A DNA stretch of 64,000 nucleotides from Epilithonimonas vandammei (GCF_003860525.1 NZ_CP034161.1:186001-250000); one strand, 5' to 3'. Counted from the first letter of the stretch, positions 35,632 through 44,924 are shown. The notes: a model not told the origin generated them from the sequence alone. A program made the numbers and translations.

Positions 35632-35941
35632 TTCGGAATTGCACTCATCCGTATTTCGGAATTGCGCTCATTCGATTTTCGGAATTGCACTCGTAAAAGT
35701 TAAAGAATTGTTAAAATCTAAACTTTTTTGTCGTTTATTTCGGAATTGGACTCATCCGAGTGTTTGCATAACCGTAAAAATTGTGGATAACTTCCTGAAA
35801 TTGTGGATAGTCTCAAATATTGACGAAAATCGAAATAATGAATTCGGAATTGCACTCATCCGATAATCGGCTCTTTTTCGGAATTGCACTCATCTCTATT
35901 TCGGAATTGCGCTCATTCGGAATTCGGAATTGCACTCATCT
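35632..35941. repeat. Iteron array (putative oriV)
   Basis: Eight direct repeats of TTCGGAATTGCACTCATCC or close variants start at 35632, 35655, 35678, 35739, 35843, 35877, 35900 and 35923. Spacing is 23 bp within clusters (1-3 and 6-8), which is about two helix turns. Two DnaA-box-like sites lie between repeats 4 and 5. It follows rep directly and is most likely the replication origin. A 79-codon open frame across it is a shadow. Confidence 0.88.
35782..35810 (-). promoter_or_regulatory. Two DnaA boxes in the iteron region
   Basis: TGTGGATAA (35782-35790) is the complement of the perfect DnaA box TTATCCACA; TGTGGATAG (35802-35810) differs at one position. They lie 20 bp apart between the two iteron groups. 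Confidence 0.75.
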
Positions 35942-36072
35942 CAAAAAGGGCTGTATCTGCCTGTCAGAAGGCGCCAGGGCGATTTACTAAAAGTATATTA
36001 AAAGTATTAAAAAGTTCTTTTTTTTATTAAAAGGGAAATGTGAATAAAAATTTGCTTTAAAAAAGAAAAAAA

Positions 36073-36921
36073 ATGAATTGCGAAAACATCAAACAAAAGG
36101 TCGGCATCCGGGCGGTCCTTGAATCCTTCGGACTTTTTCCTGCCAAGGAAAACCGAAGGACCGCTTTTTATTTTGCGCTCGAACGCGAAGAGAAAATCCC
36201 CAGTCTTTCCGTGGATTTTATCAAAAATACTGCGTTTGATTTTGGAACGGGAAAAAGTTACGATGTGATCTCCATCGTACAGCAAATCAAAAAATGCTCT
36301 GTTTCGGAAGCATTGAAATACCTTTCAGCACTTGATCTTTCATTTGATCCCGGACAAGTTCCTGTCGAAATACAGTCAGAGGCTTCTTACAAGATCTTAA
36401 AAATCAAAGAGATCAGGCATCCTGCTTTGATTCAGTATTTAAAATCCCGAAAAGTTCTTGAACAGAAACATTTGCTGAAGGAAATTGATTACGAATTCTG
36501 CGGCCGGAACTATTTTGGAATTGGTTTCGAAAATAACTCCGGCGGCTTTGAGATCCGGAATGCATTTACGAAACTCTGCCTGGGTCCAAAAGATGTTACT
36601 TTGGTTCGGGCAGGATCTAAGCCAACTGCAGAAATTGCTGTTTTCGAAGGGTTCTTTGATTATCTCACCTTCCGGAACCTGGAAAATACATTTAATTCAG
36701 CTTGTGATTGTCTGATTTTAAATTCTACGGCGGTGCTCTTCAAAGCAGAACGTCTCTTAAAAGAATACCATAAGATCCTTCTTTTTCTTGACAATGATGC
36801 TAACGGAAAATCCGTCGCCTTGAAGATCCGGAATGAATATCACAACGTTGAGGATTGCTCGTTAATGTATCACGGCTATAAAGATTTGAACGAATGGCTC
36901 ATCAAAACGAAAGTGCCATAA
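36073..36921 (+). CDS. Toprim-domain DNA primase-like protein
   Basis: 282 residues. The N-terminal 90 correspond to a CHC2-type primase zinc region in which the usual Cys are not conserved (FGLFPAKENRRTAFYFALER; FDFGTGKSYDVISIVQQ). The toprim domain follows with the catalytic Glu in AVFEGFFDYLTF and the DxD in LLFLDNDANGKS. It likely makes primers for replication or conjugative transfer of the element. It lies 130 bp after the iterons. Confidence 0.8.
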   Translation: MNCENIKQKVGIRAVLESFGLFPAKENRRTAFYFALEREEKIPSLSVDFIKNTAFDFGTGKSYDVISIVQQIKKCSVSEALKYLSALDLSFDPGQVPVEIQSEASYKILKIKEIRHPALIQYLKSRKVLEQKHLLKEIDYEFCGRNYFGIGFENNSGGFEIRNAFTKLCLGPKDVTLVRAGSKPTAEIAVFEGFFDYLTFRNLENTFNSACDCLILNSTAVLFKAERLLKEYHKILLFLDNDANGKSVALKIRNEYHNVEDCSLMYHGYKDLNEWLIKTKVP

Positions 36922-37045
36922 TCCATATTTTTGAATTTACATTACGGTTTTCCGTAAGAATAAAAGAAAGATAAAGATTTATCCCAATTGTTCTCTGTAA
37001 CCATAATAACGGTTTCTTGATTTCCAATAAATTGTTGTTTATAAG

Positions 37046-38293
37046 ATGTTCATCTATTGGATATTTCTTAATGTTTTTTATCTTTATATCAGCTATTTAC
37101 TAACAAAAACACAGAGATATACCATTGCATTGAAGCTGCCTGCCGAATTAGAAGACCAGTATGTCAAGGAAGTGATCTACAACCGTTCTTTATCAGATCT
37201 ACCTGGTGAAGAATGGAAAGTCATTGATGGCTTTCCAAATTATGCCATATCAAACCTTGGAAGATTAAAGAGCTTAGAACGGTGGACTTTTTTGCCTGGC
37301 AAAACAAAAGGGAAGAAAGAGCCGGAGATGATTATGAAGCTTATTGTGATCAAGCAATTTAATCAATATCTTCATAAAGACTTTTACCATTTCCACTGCA
37401 CCTTGTCTTCTGACGGCAAAAAACACCGCAAATCGATGGCGCGGCTGGTTTATTATCATTTTGTCGAAGCGTTTGATTATAACGATCATTATATTAAGAT
37501 CTCTTTTAAGGACGATAACGGTATGCATCTGCATTATACCAACCTGGAAAAGACGACACCAAGCGAAAGGCGTCTTAAAACCTATCAAAGCAACAGGGCG
37601 AGAAACCGAAATGCCATTTATTCACAGCCTGTCTCACAGTACGATATTGACGGGAATTTTATAGCTGCCTTTGACAGTATGTACAGTGCCGAGAAGGCTG
37701 CCGGTGTCGGCTGCGAAAGCATAATGGATGCCGTACACGGTGTGTTCCTGACAGCCGGTGGTTTCCGGTGGTTTCTTAGCAGCCAGCCCATTACCGAAAA
37801 AGATTTTGAGATCATTCCCAAGTCAAAAAACAATCGTAAGATTTTTAATAAAACGGTGTGGAAAAACCTCGGAAGACCTGTAGTGGATCAAAAGAATCCT
37901 CCTGCCTGTATGAATCTGTCTTTACAAGATCTGCCCGGTGAAGAGTGGAAGCCGATACCCGGCTTCGGAAACCGCTTTGTGATTTCAAACCAAGGGCGGG
38001 TTAAGCGCTTAAGCGGCTGGATTACCGAAGGCCGGAAAGTCTTCCTGAGAGAACACATCCTCTCCCAATATGTCGATTTTTTCAATAGTAAGCCTTATGC
38101 CCTGCGATGCATCCTGCGGCATCAGAAAAAAAATGGCTATCTGTCGGTTCCCAAAGCAATGCTCTGCTGTTTCGTCCGCGAATTTGATATGGAAGACAGG
38201 AAATTTGCGGTGGTTAATACCAACGAACCGTTCTGGAAATTTGACCTGTCAAAAATGTATTTGACCTACAGTGGTTCGGTTATTACAGATTAG
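37046..38293 (+). CDS. NUMOD4/NUMOD1 modular protein with degenerate HNH region
   Basis: 415 residues. Two NUMOD4 motifs are visible: SDLPGEEWKVIDGFPNYAIS at about 50-69 and QDLPGEEWKPIPGF at about 295. Between them lies an HNH-like segment (ARLVYYHFVEAFDYNDHYIK; MHLHYTNLEKTTPSERR), whose His/Asn core is not intact, and a NUMOD1 block (SQYDIDGNFIAAFDSMYSAE; TAGGFRW). These modules occur in homing and phage HNH endonucleases, where they bind DNA. With the HNH core altered this may be a DNA-binding protein rather than a nuclease. The first 25 residues are hydrophobic, which is odd for the family, so the true start may be later. Confidence 0.75.
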   Translation: MFIYWIFLNVFYLYISYLLTKTQRYTIALKLPAELEDQYVKEVIYNRSLSDLPGEEWKVIDGFPNYAISNLGRLKSLERWTFLPGKTKGKKEPEMIMKLIVIKQFNQYLHKDFYHFHCTLSSDGKKHRKSMARLVYYHFVEAFDYNDHYIKISFKDDNGMHLHYTNLEKTTPSERRLKTYQSNRARNRNAIYSQPVSQYDIDGNFIAAFDSMYSAEKAAGVGCESIMDAVHGVFLTAGGFRWFLSSQPITEKDFEIIPKSKNNRKIFNKTVWKNLGRPVVDQKNPPACMNLSLQDLPGEEWKPIPGFGNRFVISNQGRVKRLSGWITEGRKVFLREHILSQYVDFFNSKPYALRCILRHQKKNGYLSVPKAMLCCFVREFDMEDRKFAVVNTNEPFWKFDLSKMYLTYSGSVITD

Positions 38294-38453
38294 TAGATGG
38301 CACTCATTTACGATCGTTAGCATTTAAAGCCATTCCAGGAAACCGCATTTCCTACTTTGCCCTCTTTTATTTTCCCCGATCAAAACGTTCAGTAACTGAT
38401 CTCATACCGAGGTTAGGCTTTTTACTGTTGCAAATGTAGCACAGCATCATTCA

Positions 38454-38548
38454 CTCAAAAAAATCTTTTTGGGTTTCTAAAAAAATTCTCTCCGCTTCAC
38501 TCCGACAATTTTCCCAGACACTCCTGAATTCTGCGAACAAAAAAATTT
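38454..38548 (+). repeat. Repeated leader element, copy 1
   Basis: About 90 bp with CTCAAAAAAATCTTTTTGGG and GACACTCCTGAATTCTGCGA; copy 2 is at 45798-45892. Both lie 160-310 bp upstream of a gene start (ssb here). AAAAAGATTTTT-like arms could form a hairpin. The rest of the 38294-38853 gap contains no gene I can support. Confidence 0.6.
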
Positions 38549-38853
38549 CAAGCCCGATCCGTCAGCAGTTTATTTTTAAGCTGAAACGAATCGGGTTTTG
38601 TGTGCCTGATGCTGTCCTATCGTCATCGGCAAAGAAAAAGCCGGAACCTCAGTTATACGAATCAATTCAACTTCAGACGTTCTTTGACATCAACGGAAAA
38701 ATAAAACAAAAACAACGATACATAATGCTTTTCAACATTTGAAAAAGTAAAAAAAAGAAAGCCGAGTGTCCTCGATACCCAATCAATTCAGTCGGAATTT
38801 CCCAACGAAAAACAAAAAGAAATCAAAACAATTAACATTTAAATCGAAATATT

Positions 38854-39252
38854 ATGAACACCATCGTAGGTAGAGTAACGAAAAACGCAGAAATCAACAT
38901 CCTGAAAAACGACAGACAGGTCGTTAATTTTTCAATCGCCATCAATGACAATTACAAAACAAAACAGGGCGAAATTAAAGAGCAGACGACTTTTTACAAT
39001 TGCTCGTACTGGATTAACGCCAAAATCGCTCCGTATCTCATCAAAGGGACTTTGGTGGAATTGTCGGGAAGAATCAGCAGTAATGCGTGGATCGGAAAAG
39101 ACGGTGAAATCAAATCGGGTCTAAATTTCCACACCTCAAGAATTAAGCTTCACGGAAAAGCAAACCAAAAAAATACCCAGCAACAGCAGACTTCGGAAGC
39201 GCCTAAAGGCAATCCTTTTACAGAAGATGAAAATGATGATTTACCATTCTAA
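38854..39252 (+). CDS. ssb: Single-stranded DNA-binding protein
   Basis: 132 residues. The N-terminal OB-fold (NTIVGRVTKNAEINILKNDR, VVNFSIAINDNYKTKQGE, FYNCSYWINAKIAPYLIKGT, VELSGRISSNAWIGKDGE) is followed by a Gln-rich linker and the acidic tip ENDDLPF for partner binding. Element-encoded SSB helps plasmid or ICE DNA during transfer. It is the first gene of the ssb-PRTRC run of genes. Confidence 0.92.
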   Translation: MNTIVGRVTKNAEINILKNDRQVVNFSIAINDNYKTKQGEIKEQTTFYNCSYWINAKIAPYLIKGTLVELSGRISSNAWIGKDGEIKSGLNFHTSRIKLHGKANQKNTQQQQTSEAPKGNPFTEDENDDLPF

Positions 39253-39265
39253 CAGCAACAACATT

Positions 39266-39478
39266 ATGAATGCACAGTTTAATTTTCAGCTCAGGTCTGC
39301 TAAAGATAAAAAAGATTGGGATCAGATCACCGTCTCTTATCAGACCTACAGCGACAGAACAACAGCCATACGCTATGCCCGAAAGCTTTCACTGATTTTC
39401 AAATCGGAAATCAGAATGACAGAGGGTGCAGACCCTTTTAAAACCAGTGGAACATACATTAATGAAAACAACTGTTAA
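39266..39478 (+). CDS. Hypothetical protein
   Basis: 70 residues from the ATG at 39266 (MNAQFNFQLRSAKDKKDWDQ). Short, basic, no domain recognised. It lies between ssb and the next hypothetical gene, 13 bp after ssb. Confidence 0.65.
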   Translation: MNAQFNFQLRSAKDKKDWDQITVSYQTYSDRTTAIRYARKLSLIFKSEIRMTEGADPFKTSGTYINENNC

Positions 39479-39496
39479 ACAAATTTTAATAATAAT

Positions 39497-39934
39497 ATGA
39501 AAACATCACTTCAACCCACAGAATACTTCCTTATCAAAGCAATGACAAACAGCGAATGGGACGACTGCGGATTTGCCATCATCCGAATTTCAGAAGAATG
39601 GAAAATCACTCAAAGGAAAAGGCTCGAAGCTGTTAAAGCCGTGGAAAACGACCCCGATTTGAAATGGCTGAACTATGGTGATACGGATGTAGAATTTTTC
39701 AGATTTTCGGACGAAAAATATCCCGAAGTGGAGCAACTTCTAACTGAAAGCAACCGAATGTTTATCGAACTGGAGACGGATGATCTGAAAAAACTCCTGC
39801 AACCCGAAAATAACCTGAACTGCTACCAGATGCAGGTATTCAAAAATGGCAACGCCATTTATAATGCCTTCGGTAAACATACAGGCGAGGAATTTTATAC
39901 GGAGGAATTTTCATTGTGGGAACTCACCCGATGA
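39497..39934 (+). CDS. Hypothetical protein of the PRTRC region
   Basis: 145 residues, acidic (MKTSLQPTEYFLIKAMTNSE, then WDDCGFAIIRISEEWKITQR). No known domain was recognised. It is in line with ssb and the PRTRC genes and probably co-transcribed. Confidence 0.65.
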   Translation: MKTSLQPTEYFLIKAMTNSEWDDCGFAIIRISEEWKITQRKRLEAVKAVENDPDLKWLNYGDTDVEFFRFSDEKYPEVEQLLTESNRMFIELETDDLKKLLQPENNLNCYQMQVFKNGNAIYNAFGKHTGEEFYTEEFSLWELTR

Positions 39935-39997
39935 TTGTTCAAAAAATGAATATTCATCTTTTTAATCTCATACTATTAATCTCGAAACCACATCAAT

Positions 39998-40540
39998 ATG
40001 CAAACTAATTTTTTCAGGCAGATCGCCAAAATGAATCTCACGGGAGATCTACAGCTAACGATACGACCCACGCAGGATAACCGCTTTGTCATTTCCGTAT
40101 TGCTCAATAATGAGCAATGCGGAGACGAAGCAAGAAAACTGATTCCGCCCCTCAATCTGAGGGGAACGGCAGAAGATTTGGACAATGGCTTTTTTGAAAA
40201 CGTTGCGACACCAATGCAGACCGCTTCGGGCTTGATGGTGGATATGGATGCCTATATGAAACAGGTTGAGGAAGCCAAAATGAAATCGGCAATGGAAAAG
40301 GAGAAGGCTGACCGTGAGAAAAAGGAAAAGGAAGCCAGAGACAAAAAGTACAATGAAGCATTGCAGAAAGCGGAAGAATTTGAAAAAGAGGGCAAATATA
40401 AAGAAGCGTGGTCTGCCCTTCCGAAAGCTTCAGATTTTCCCGAAAATGCAGAACATATCCGCAAAAAGCAGGACGAATACGAACGGCATTTTGCGCCGAG
40501 CCTTTTCTCTGAAACGAATAATGACAATGTTGAATCTTAA
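39998..40540 (+). CDS. PRTRC system protein E
   Basis: 180 residues. The N-terminal domain (MQTNFFRQIAKMNLTGDLQL; PPLNLRGTAEDLDNGFF) matches PRTRC protein E, followed by a long charged coiled coil (EKEKADREKKEKEARDKKYN). PRTRC clusters occur on plasmids and mobile elements and include a ThiF-like and a ParB-related protein; the process is not known. It heads the PRTRC genes E-C-(large)-B-ThiF here. Confidence 0.85.
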   Translation: MQTNFFRQIAKMNLTGDLQLTIRPTQDNRFVISVLLNNEQCGDEARKLIPPLNLRGTAEDLDNGFFENVATPMQTASGLMVDMDAYMKQVEEAKMKSAMEKEKADREKKEKEARDKKYNEALQKAEEFEKEGKYKEAWSALPKASDFPENAEHIRKKQDEYERHFAPSLFSETNNDNVES

Positions 40541-40549
40541 AATGAGCCT

Positions 40550-40768
40550 ATGTTACTTGCAACACTATTAGAACGGGTTTTTATACTCAAAGAAAACGGT
40601 CAGGACATAAGACTGCCTGACCCTGAACCGCAATGGACGGTGGAAACAGTAATGAACTTTTACGCCAACTCCTACCCAATTTTGACCACCTCGAAAATTT
40701 CAGCCCCTAAGATCAAAGATGATGCGATAGAATACCGATTTGAAAGCGTAGTCGGAACTAAGGGCTGA
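40550..40768 (+). CDS. PRTRC system protein C
   Basis: 72 residues (MLLATLLERVFILKENGQDI; VMNFYANSYPILTTSKIS), a close fit to PRTRC protein C in length and sequence. It starts 9 bp after protein E. Confidence 0.85.
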   Translation: MLLATLLERVFILKENGQDIRLPDPEPQWTVETVMNFYANSYPILTTSKISAPKIKDDAIEYRFESVVGTKG

Positions 40769-40867
40769 AATGAACGGATCGTTTAGGCTGACAGGTGGAA
40801 GATTTCATCTGCTGTCAGCCAATAGCGGTTCACTTATTTGTTACCATCAACTAACAACCATAAACCA

Positions 40868-42064
40868 ATGAAAAAATCAATGAAAAATGCAACGAAAAAC
40901 CCTATCGGGAATCATTCAACCGCCCGAAGAAAAAAAACAAAAGCAACTGCACCGGCAGTTAAGAGACTTCGCACAATGGATGCATCAGCCCAAAGACAGT
41001 TCGGAAATACAGAAAGACCAACGGAAATCAGTTCCCGCTTCCCAACTTCCGATGCTTTTCTGAAAACCTGCTTTATGCCCTTGCTAAAGGAAAATGAGAT
41101 CACTGCAAAAAAGAGCCAACGCAGGATTGCCAAAACGGAAAGGGATTTTTATAAGTCCCTTTCTCAATTGGCTGAGCATTATGACGTACAGCCTATGCCA
41201 ACAAAGCATTTTGGTTATTCGTATAATATCAGGCTTGCTCTGATGGACGTGCAGAAGCAGTTGAAATCCAAAACGGAGAATTGGGCGGGTGTTCAACTCA
41301 TCGATAAGGAGGGCAACACCTATTTTACCGTGGAAGAAAGATGCAACACAGGGGCGACTTTGTTCTATATTCCCGTTGTTCCGCTTTATCTGTTGCTCCG
41401 TCAAAAGACACGCAGAAAAGTAGGTAATCTATTGCTTTCGGTATGTTCCTACCTGTACAGAAATGCAGGGATTCCCTATTACAGGATGGAAGATTCGTAT
41501 CTCTACTGGAATTACGAAATGCTCACTGATTGGATAGAACAGGATGCGGAAATGGAGGATTATTTTCTCTGCAAAAAAGAGTTGCAAAGAGCAGAATTGA
41601 TAGGCGACCTGATGGGACAAAAGATCTCAGACCCAAGGAATCTGCATTTTTTTGAGCAGCGTCTGAAAGGCTTCAACCCTAAAGACCAATTCGACAAAGC
41701 GTGCTTTGAACTTGCCAAAGAGGTATTTGCGCTTTACAGTCAATATTCCGATGAAAGCATTTTCAGAAATGCGCATCATAACAATGCCATCGACCCTGAA
41801 ACTATGGATGAGAATGGCTATAATTATTACAACGAGGAAAATGTGGTAACAATGGATAAATACATTTCATTCTTCGCAGAGAGTGAAGGTGTGCTTTACG
41901 ACAACTTAGTCAGTATGATCAATAATGAATTCAACGAATATGCGGAAGCGCAGGAACCGATTATCTTTAAAACTTTTGACGGAAACTTTCTCTTAAATGA
42001 AAGTCTGGACTTTGAAAATAATCTATTCAAGGTACTGAATGAACTGTGCCGATTGCTGAATTAA
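40868..42064 (+). CDS. PRTRC-cluster protein (possibly protein F; tentative)
   Basis: 398 residues from the ATG at 40868 (the frame extends to a TTG at 40838). The first 70 residues are basic and low-complexity; the body includes YFTVEERCNTGATLFYIPVV, PLYLLLRQKTRRKVGNLLLS and an acidic C-terminal half. Position between PRTRC C and B suggests that it belongs to the system. I am not certain of its family name. Confidence 0.65.
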   Translation: MKKSMKNATKNPIGNHSTARRKKTKATAPAVKRLRTMDASAQRQFGNTERPTEISSRFPTSDAFLKTCFMPLLKENEITAKKSQRRIAKTERDFYKSLSQLAEHYDVQPMPTKHFGYSYNIRLALMDVQKQLKSKTENWAGVQLIDKEGNTYFTVEERCNTGATLFYIPVVPLYLLLRQKTRRKVGNLLLSVCSYLYRNAGIPYYRMEDSYLYWNYEMLTDWIEQDAEMEDYFLCKKELQRAELIGDLMGQKISDPRNLHFFEQRLKGFNPKDQFDKACFELAKEVFALYSQYSDESIFRNAHHNNAIDPETMDENGYNYYNEENVVTMDKYISFFAESEGVLYDNLVSMINNEFNEYAEAQEPIIFKTFDGNFLLNESLDFENNLFKVLNELCRLLN

Positions 42065-42309
42065 ACCACTTTCTAATCTCCAACAAGTCCTAAACAGAAC
42101 GCTATGAAAAATAATACAAATACGACAGAAAGTATAGAAACCGATATTACCAATACTTTCGGGATGCTCTATTATCCAAAATCAGCATTGGTTTTTTATG
42201 AAACCGATGATTACAATCCCGATGGGTATGTCGAACATTTTGATATTGACGGCAACGGACACCCTGTCAATGCGCATCCCCTGATGTTCTATGTTAATCT
42301 GCAAATTTT

Positions 42310-43299
42310 TCAGGTTAAAATTTTTAATTTATTTTGAAAATCCTGTTGAAAAGCTGTTTTGTTTTTTACTACGCTGAAGCATATTCGCAAAAGTTTGTTG
42401 CAGACGGCAATCAGAGCCAGTTTTTTTGCCTTTCCCTTCTCAAGCAGCCGCAGGTAGAGTTCTTTACATTTTTGGTTGTGCTTTATTGCCGTCCAAGAAC
42501 AGACATAGAGAATACTTCGGATATAAGTTTTTGAAGTTCGGCATTTTCCGGGTGAATAAGATTTCTTTCCAGATTGGTAAATTCTTGGAGCCAGACCAAA
42601 ATACTTCACCAGAGATTTTGAAGAATGAAAGTTTCTAAATCCTGAAGTAGCAGTCATTAATTGGAGTGACGTTTTTTCGCCAATTCCCGATACAGACTGC
42701 AGCAGGTTTTTAGTTTCTGTAAATTCCTCATCTTGCAACTGTGGCAATCTGGCTTCCACTTCCTTGATTTCTTTCTCCAACTGCTTTAAACGTTTTTCAT
42801 AATGTTTCTCTGTTGAAGGATTAAGAACAGGATGGAATCTTAAGGCCTTTAGTTTTACCGCGTAACGTCGCTTTTCTTCTTCCAAGTCATTAAGAAGCTT
42901 TATTTCCTGATCCAGATATTCAATGTCCTGAGTTTTTGGAATATAAAATTCCGGACGGAACATCTCTCCGTAATTCCTGATCAGTTTTGCATCCTCCGCA
43001 TCGGTTTTAGTGATGATGTTTTTCATCCTTGCAAAATGTTTCACGGACATACAGTTAATCAGACTGCTTTCAAATCCTTTTCCTATAGAGAAGTGAAGCA
43101 GGCGACTGCTGTAGTTTCCGGTTGCCTCAATCACAAAACAATAATCGCTTGGAGAGATTTTAGACAGAAACGACAAAATGCTGCGCTCATTATTTGGTAA
43201 ATTCAAAACCTGTTCTCCTTTTTCATCGTCCAGGAAACTAAGCGTTAAAAATTTGGATCCAACGTCCACACCAATTACTTTTTTCAATAAATTTGACAT
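42310..43299 (-). CDS. IS110-family transposase (DEDD)
   Basis: 329 residues from the ATG at 43299. The N-terminal RuvC-like DEDD domain (KVIGVDVGSKFLTLSF; DYCFVIEATGNYSSRLLHF; TKTDAEDAKLIRNYGEM) is followed by a coiled-coil region and the C-terminal Transposase_20 domain with the catalytic Ser region (LLQSVSGIGEKTSLQLM; KSLVKYFGLAPRIYQSGKK). Full length. The enzyme works with a bridge RNA from the non-coding end. Confidence 0.92.
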   Translation of the reverse strand: MSNLLKKVIGVDVGSKFLTLSFLDDEKGEQVLNLPNNERSILSFLSKISPSDYCFVIEATGNYSSRLLHFSIGKGFESSLINCMSVKHFARMKNIITKTDAEDAKLIRNYGEMFRPEFYIPKTQDIEYLDQEIKLLNDLEEEKRRYAVKLKALRFHPVLNPSTEKHYEKRLKQLEKEIKEVEARLPQLQDEEFTETKNLLQSVSGIGEKTSLQLMTATSGFRNFHSSKSLVKYFGLAPRIYQSGKKSYSPGKCRTSKTYIRSILYVCSWTAIKHNQKCKELYLRLLEKGKAKKLALIAVCNKLLRICFSVVKNKTAFQQDFQNKLKILT

Positions 43300-43390
43300 C
43301 AATTCTTTTTTTTGGAAAGAACGTTTTCTTCTGATCCATCATGGTAAAAGTTCTTACCAACAATGTTCTATCCGGATTTGGAAGAAAACA

Positions 43391-43458
43391 ACAGCAGGGG
43401 GATAAAATCAGGGGCGATATCTTAAGTATCAACGCAGCGTCTGCCTTACTCCTGCTGT
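43391..43458 (-). ncRNA. Candidate bridge RNA segment of the IS110 element
   Basis: ACAGCAGG (43391-43398) and CCTGCTGT (43451-43458) form a stem around a large internal region upstream of the transposase gene, where IS110 bridge RNAs are encoded. On the minus strand that region contains AGTAAGG and CCCCTGA, both of which occur at the PRTRC B insertion point (CCCCTGA | CAGTAAGG). A second hairpin (GGTAA-TTTACC) lies at about 43340-43360. The assignment is inferred, and the limits of the RNA are unknown. Confidence 0.5.
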
Positions 43459-44087
43459 TTTTCTTTCTAGTTAATATTATCAACTAATTTACTTCATTAA
43501 TTATCCTAGTGCAAACTTACCACAGTAAGGGAAGCGCAACGGTTAGCAAAATCGCTGACGATTCACAGCAGGAAAGAAAAAGATTTTCTAAAACCCAATG
43601 GGGTGATGTCCGAAAATGTGCTTTTTATTGATTCGGCAGAAAACGGAAAAGTAATCTGGTTGACAAAAGGACAGAAGCGACCAATGTTGTTTACCGAAAA
43701 GCTGTCTATTCCCAATGGATCAGCGGAAGTACCGCCTTTGGTATGGTGTGCCAACAGGCACGGAATGAAAATATTTGCATTGGATTCGGATGAACGCCCG
43801 AATGAGGAAACGCCCCTTTTTCACGCTCCTTTCTTTAATGTGTATGAAAGCGGAAGCGTGTGTATGGGAACTGTTGACATCAGCATTAAAAGGTCGGCTT
43901 CACTGGAAGCGTTTATGGCCCAATGGGAGCATTACTTTTTTAATTCTTATTTCAGCCATCTGGTCAATAGCCATAACCCCATCAAAGGCAATTGTGTGAA
44001 TCTGTGGAGGGGCTTAATTGAGAATCAAGGCTCTTTTCCGAAAGAGGTTCTGATCAGTTCCGGTCTAACCTTAAAAAATCTACTCTG

Positions 44088-44897
44088 ATGATGAACAATG
44101 AAAAACCAAAAGTCCATTTTACGGACGACAGCCTTATTTATCCGACCAATCCTGTTTCTGTCAATCTTATTGGGGCAGGCGGAACAGGTTCTAAGGTAAT
44201 CACCGCCCTGATGGAAATGAACCATTCGTTAATTGAACTCGGACACCCGGGATTGCAGGTAAGGCTTTGGGATGACGATACGGTGACAGAAGCCAATATC
44301 GGCAGGCAACGTTTCGCAGAATGTGAGGTCGGTCTTCCAAAGGCGGTTGCTCTTATCAATCGGGCGAACCGTTGGTCAGGAACCAATTGGAATGCGGAGG
44401 TCAGCAGGTTTCAAAGGGATGCCTTTGGCAGGATTCACGAGCCAATGCAATCCACGCTGTATATCTCCTGCGTTGATAATGTCAAATCACGTTTTGAAAT
44501 TGCGGATATGCTCAATGAGCTAAAGCAAGACAGAAGATCATACCGAAATAATGTTAAATATTGGCTGGATGCAGGCAACGGAAAAAATACAGGGCAGGTT
44601 CTGCTCTCAACCATCGGGAATATTAAACAGCCTGATTCGGAAAAATATGAGACCGTGGCGAATCTTCCTTTTGTGACCGAAGAGTTTGGAGACCTGTTAA
44701 GACAGTCGGAAACCGAGGATGATACGCCAAGCTGCAGCTTAGCCGAAGCATTGGAAAAGCAGGACTTGTATATCAATTCGACATTGGCGCAAATGGGATG
44801 CTCGCTGTTATGGAATCTGTTCCGAAACGGATTGACAGAATACCGAGGTTTTTTCCTGAATCTTAAAAATTTCCATTCACAGCCCATTAGGGTTTGA
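44088..44897 (+). CDS. PRTRC system ThiF-family protein
   Basis: 269 residues. Nucleotide-binding motif GAGGTG at 29-34 (VNLIGAGGTGSKVITALMEM) and the acidic loop LWDDDTVTEANIGRQRF are typical of the E1/ThiF adenylation fold; later CVDNVKSRFEIADML and LDAGNGKNTGQVLLST. It probably adenylates a protein C-terminus or acts as a structural partner in the PRTRC system. It overlaps the end of PRTRC B by one base, so translation may be affected by the IS in that gene. Confidence 0.88.
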   Translation: MMNNEKPKVHFTDDSLIYPTNPVSVNLIGAGGTGSKVITALMEMNHSLIELGHPGLQVRLWDDDTVTEANIGRQRFAECEVGLPKAVALINRANRWSGTNWNAEVSRFQRDAFGRIHEPMQSTLYISCVDNVKSRFEIADMLNELKQDRRSYRNNVKYWLDAGNGKNTGQVLLSTIGNIKQPDSEKYETVANLPFVTEEFGDLLRQSETEDDTPSCSLAEALEKQDLYINSTLAQMGCSLLWNLFRNGLTEYRGFFLNLKNFHSQPIRV

Positions 44898-44924
44898 CAA
44901 ACCGCCTGATGTAAAAGTCGGGCG

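Larger units (their letters stand above)
42284..43521 (-). mobile_element. IS110-family insertion sequence
   Basis: Boundaries are inferred by restoring the reading frame of PRTRC B (CTG-A | CAGTAAGG); they are exact to about 2 bp. The end upstream of the transposase is long (about 220 bp non-coding) and the other short (about 25 bp), which is the arrangement of the IS110 rather than the IS1111 group. No target duplication is expected or seen. Confidence 0.85.
42104..44088 (+). pseudogene. PRTRC system protein B, interrupted by an IS110 element
   Basis: The first 60 codons (42104-42283, ending GNGHPVNAHPL) and the last 188 (from 43522, starting TVREAQRLAKSLTIHSRKEK) join in frame to give a PRTRC B protein of normal length. 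Landmarks after the gap are WLTKGQKRPMLFTEKLSIPN, FHAPFFNVYESGSVCMGTVD and NPIKGNCVNLWRGLIE. An IS110-family element of about 1.24 kb sits between them. The downstream part could still be translated from GTG/ATG at 43603-43606 but would lack about 90 residues. The stop overlaps the ThiF start by one base. Confidence 0.9.

Noticed and set aside
35627..35866. 79-codon ORF after rep
   Set aside because: Its repeated FRNC/FGIAL words are translated iterons; the region is the origin.
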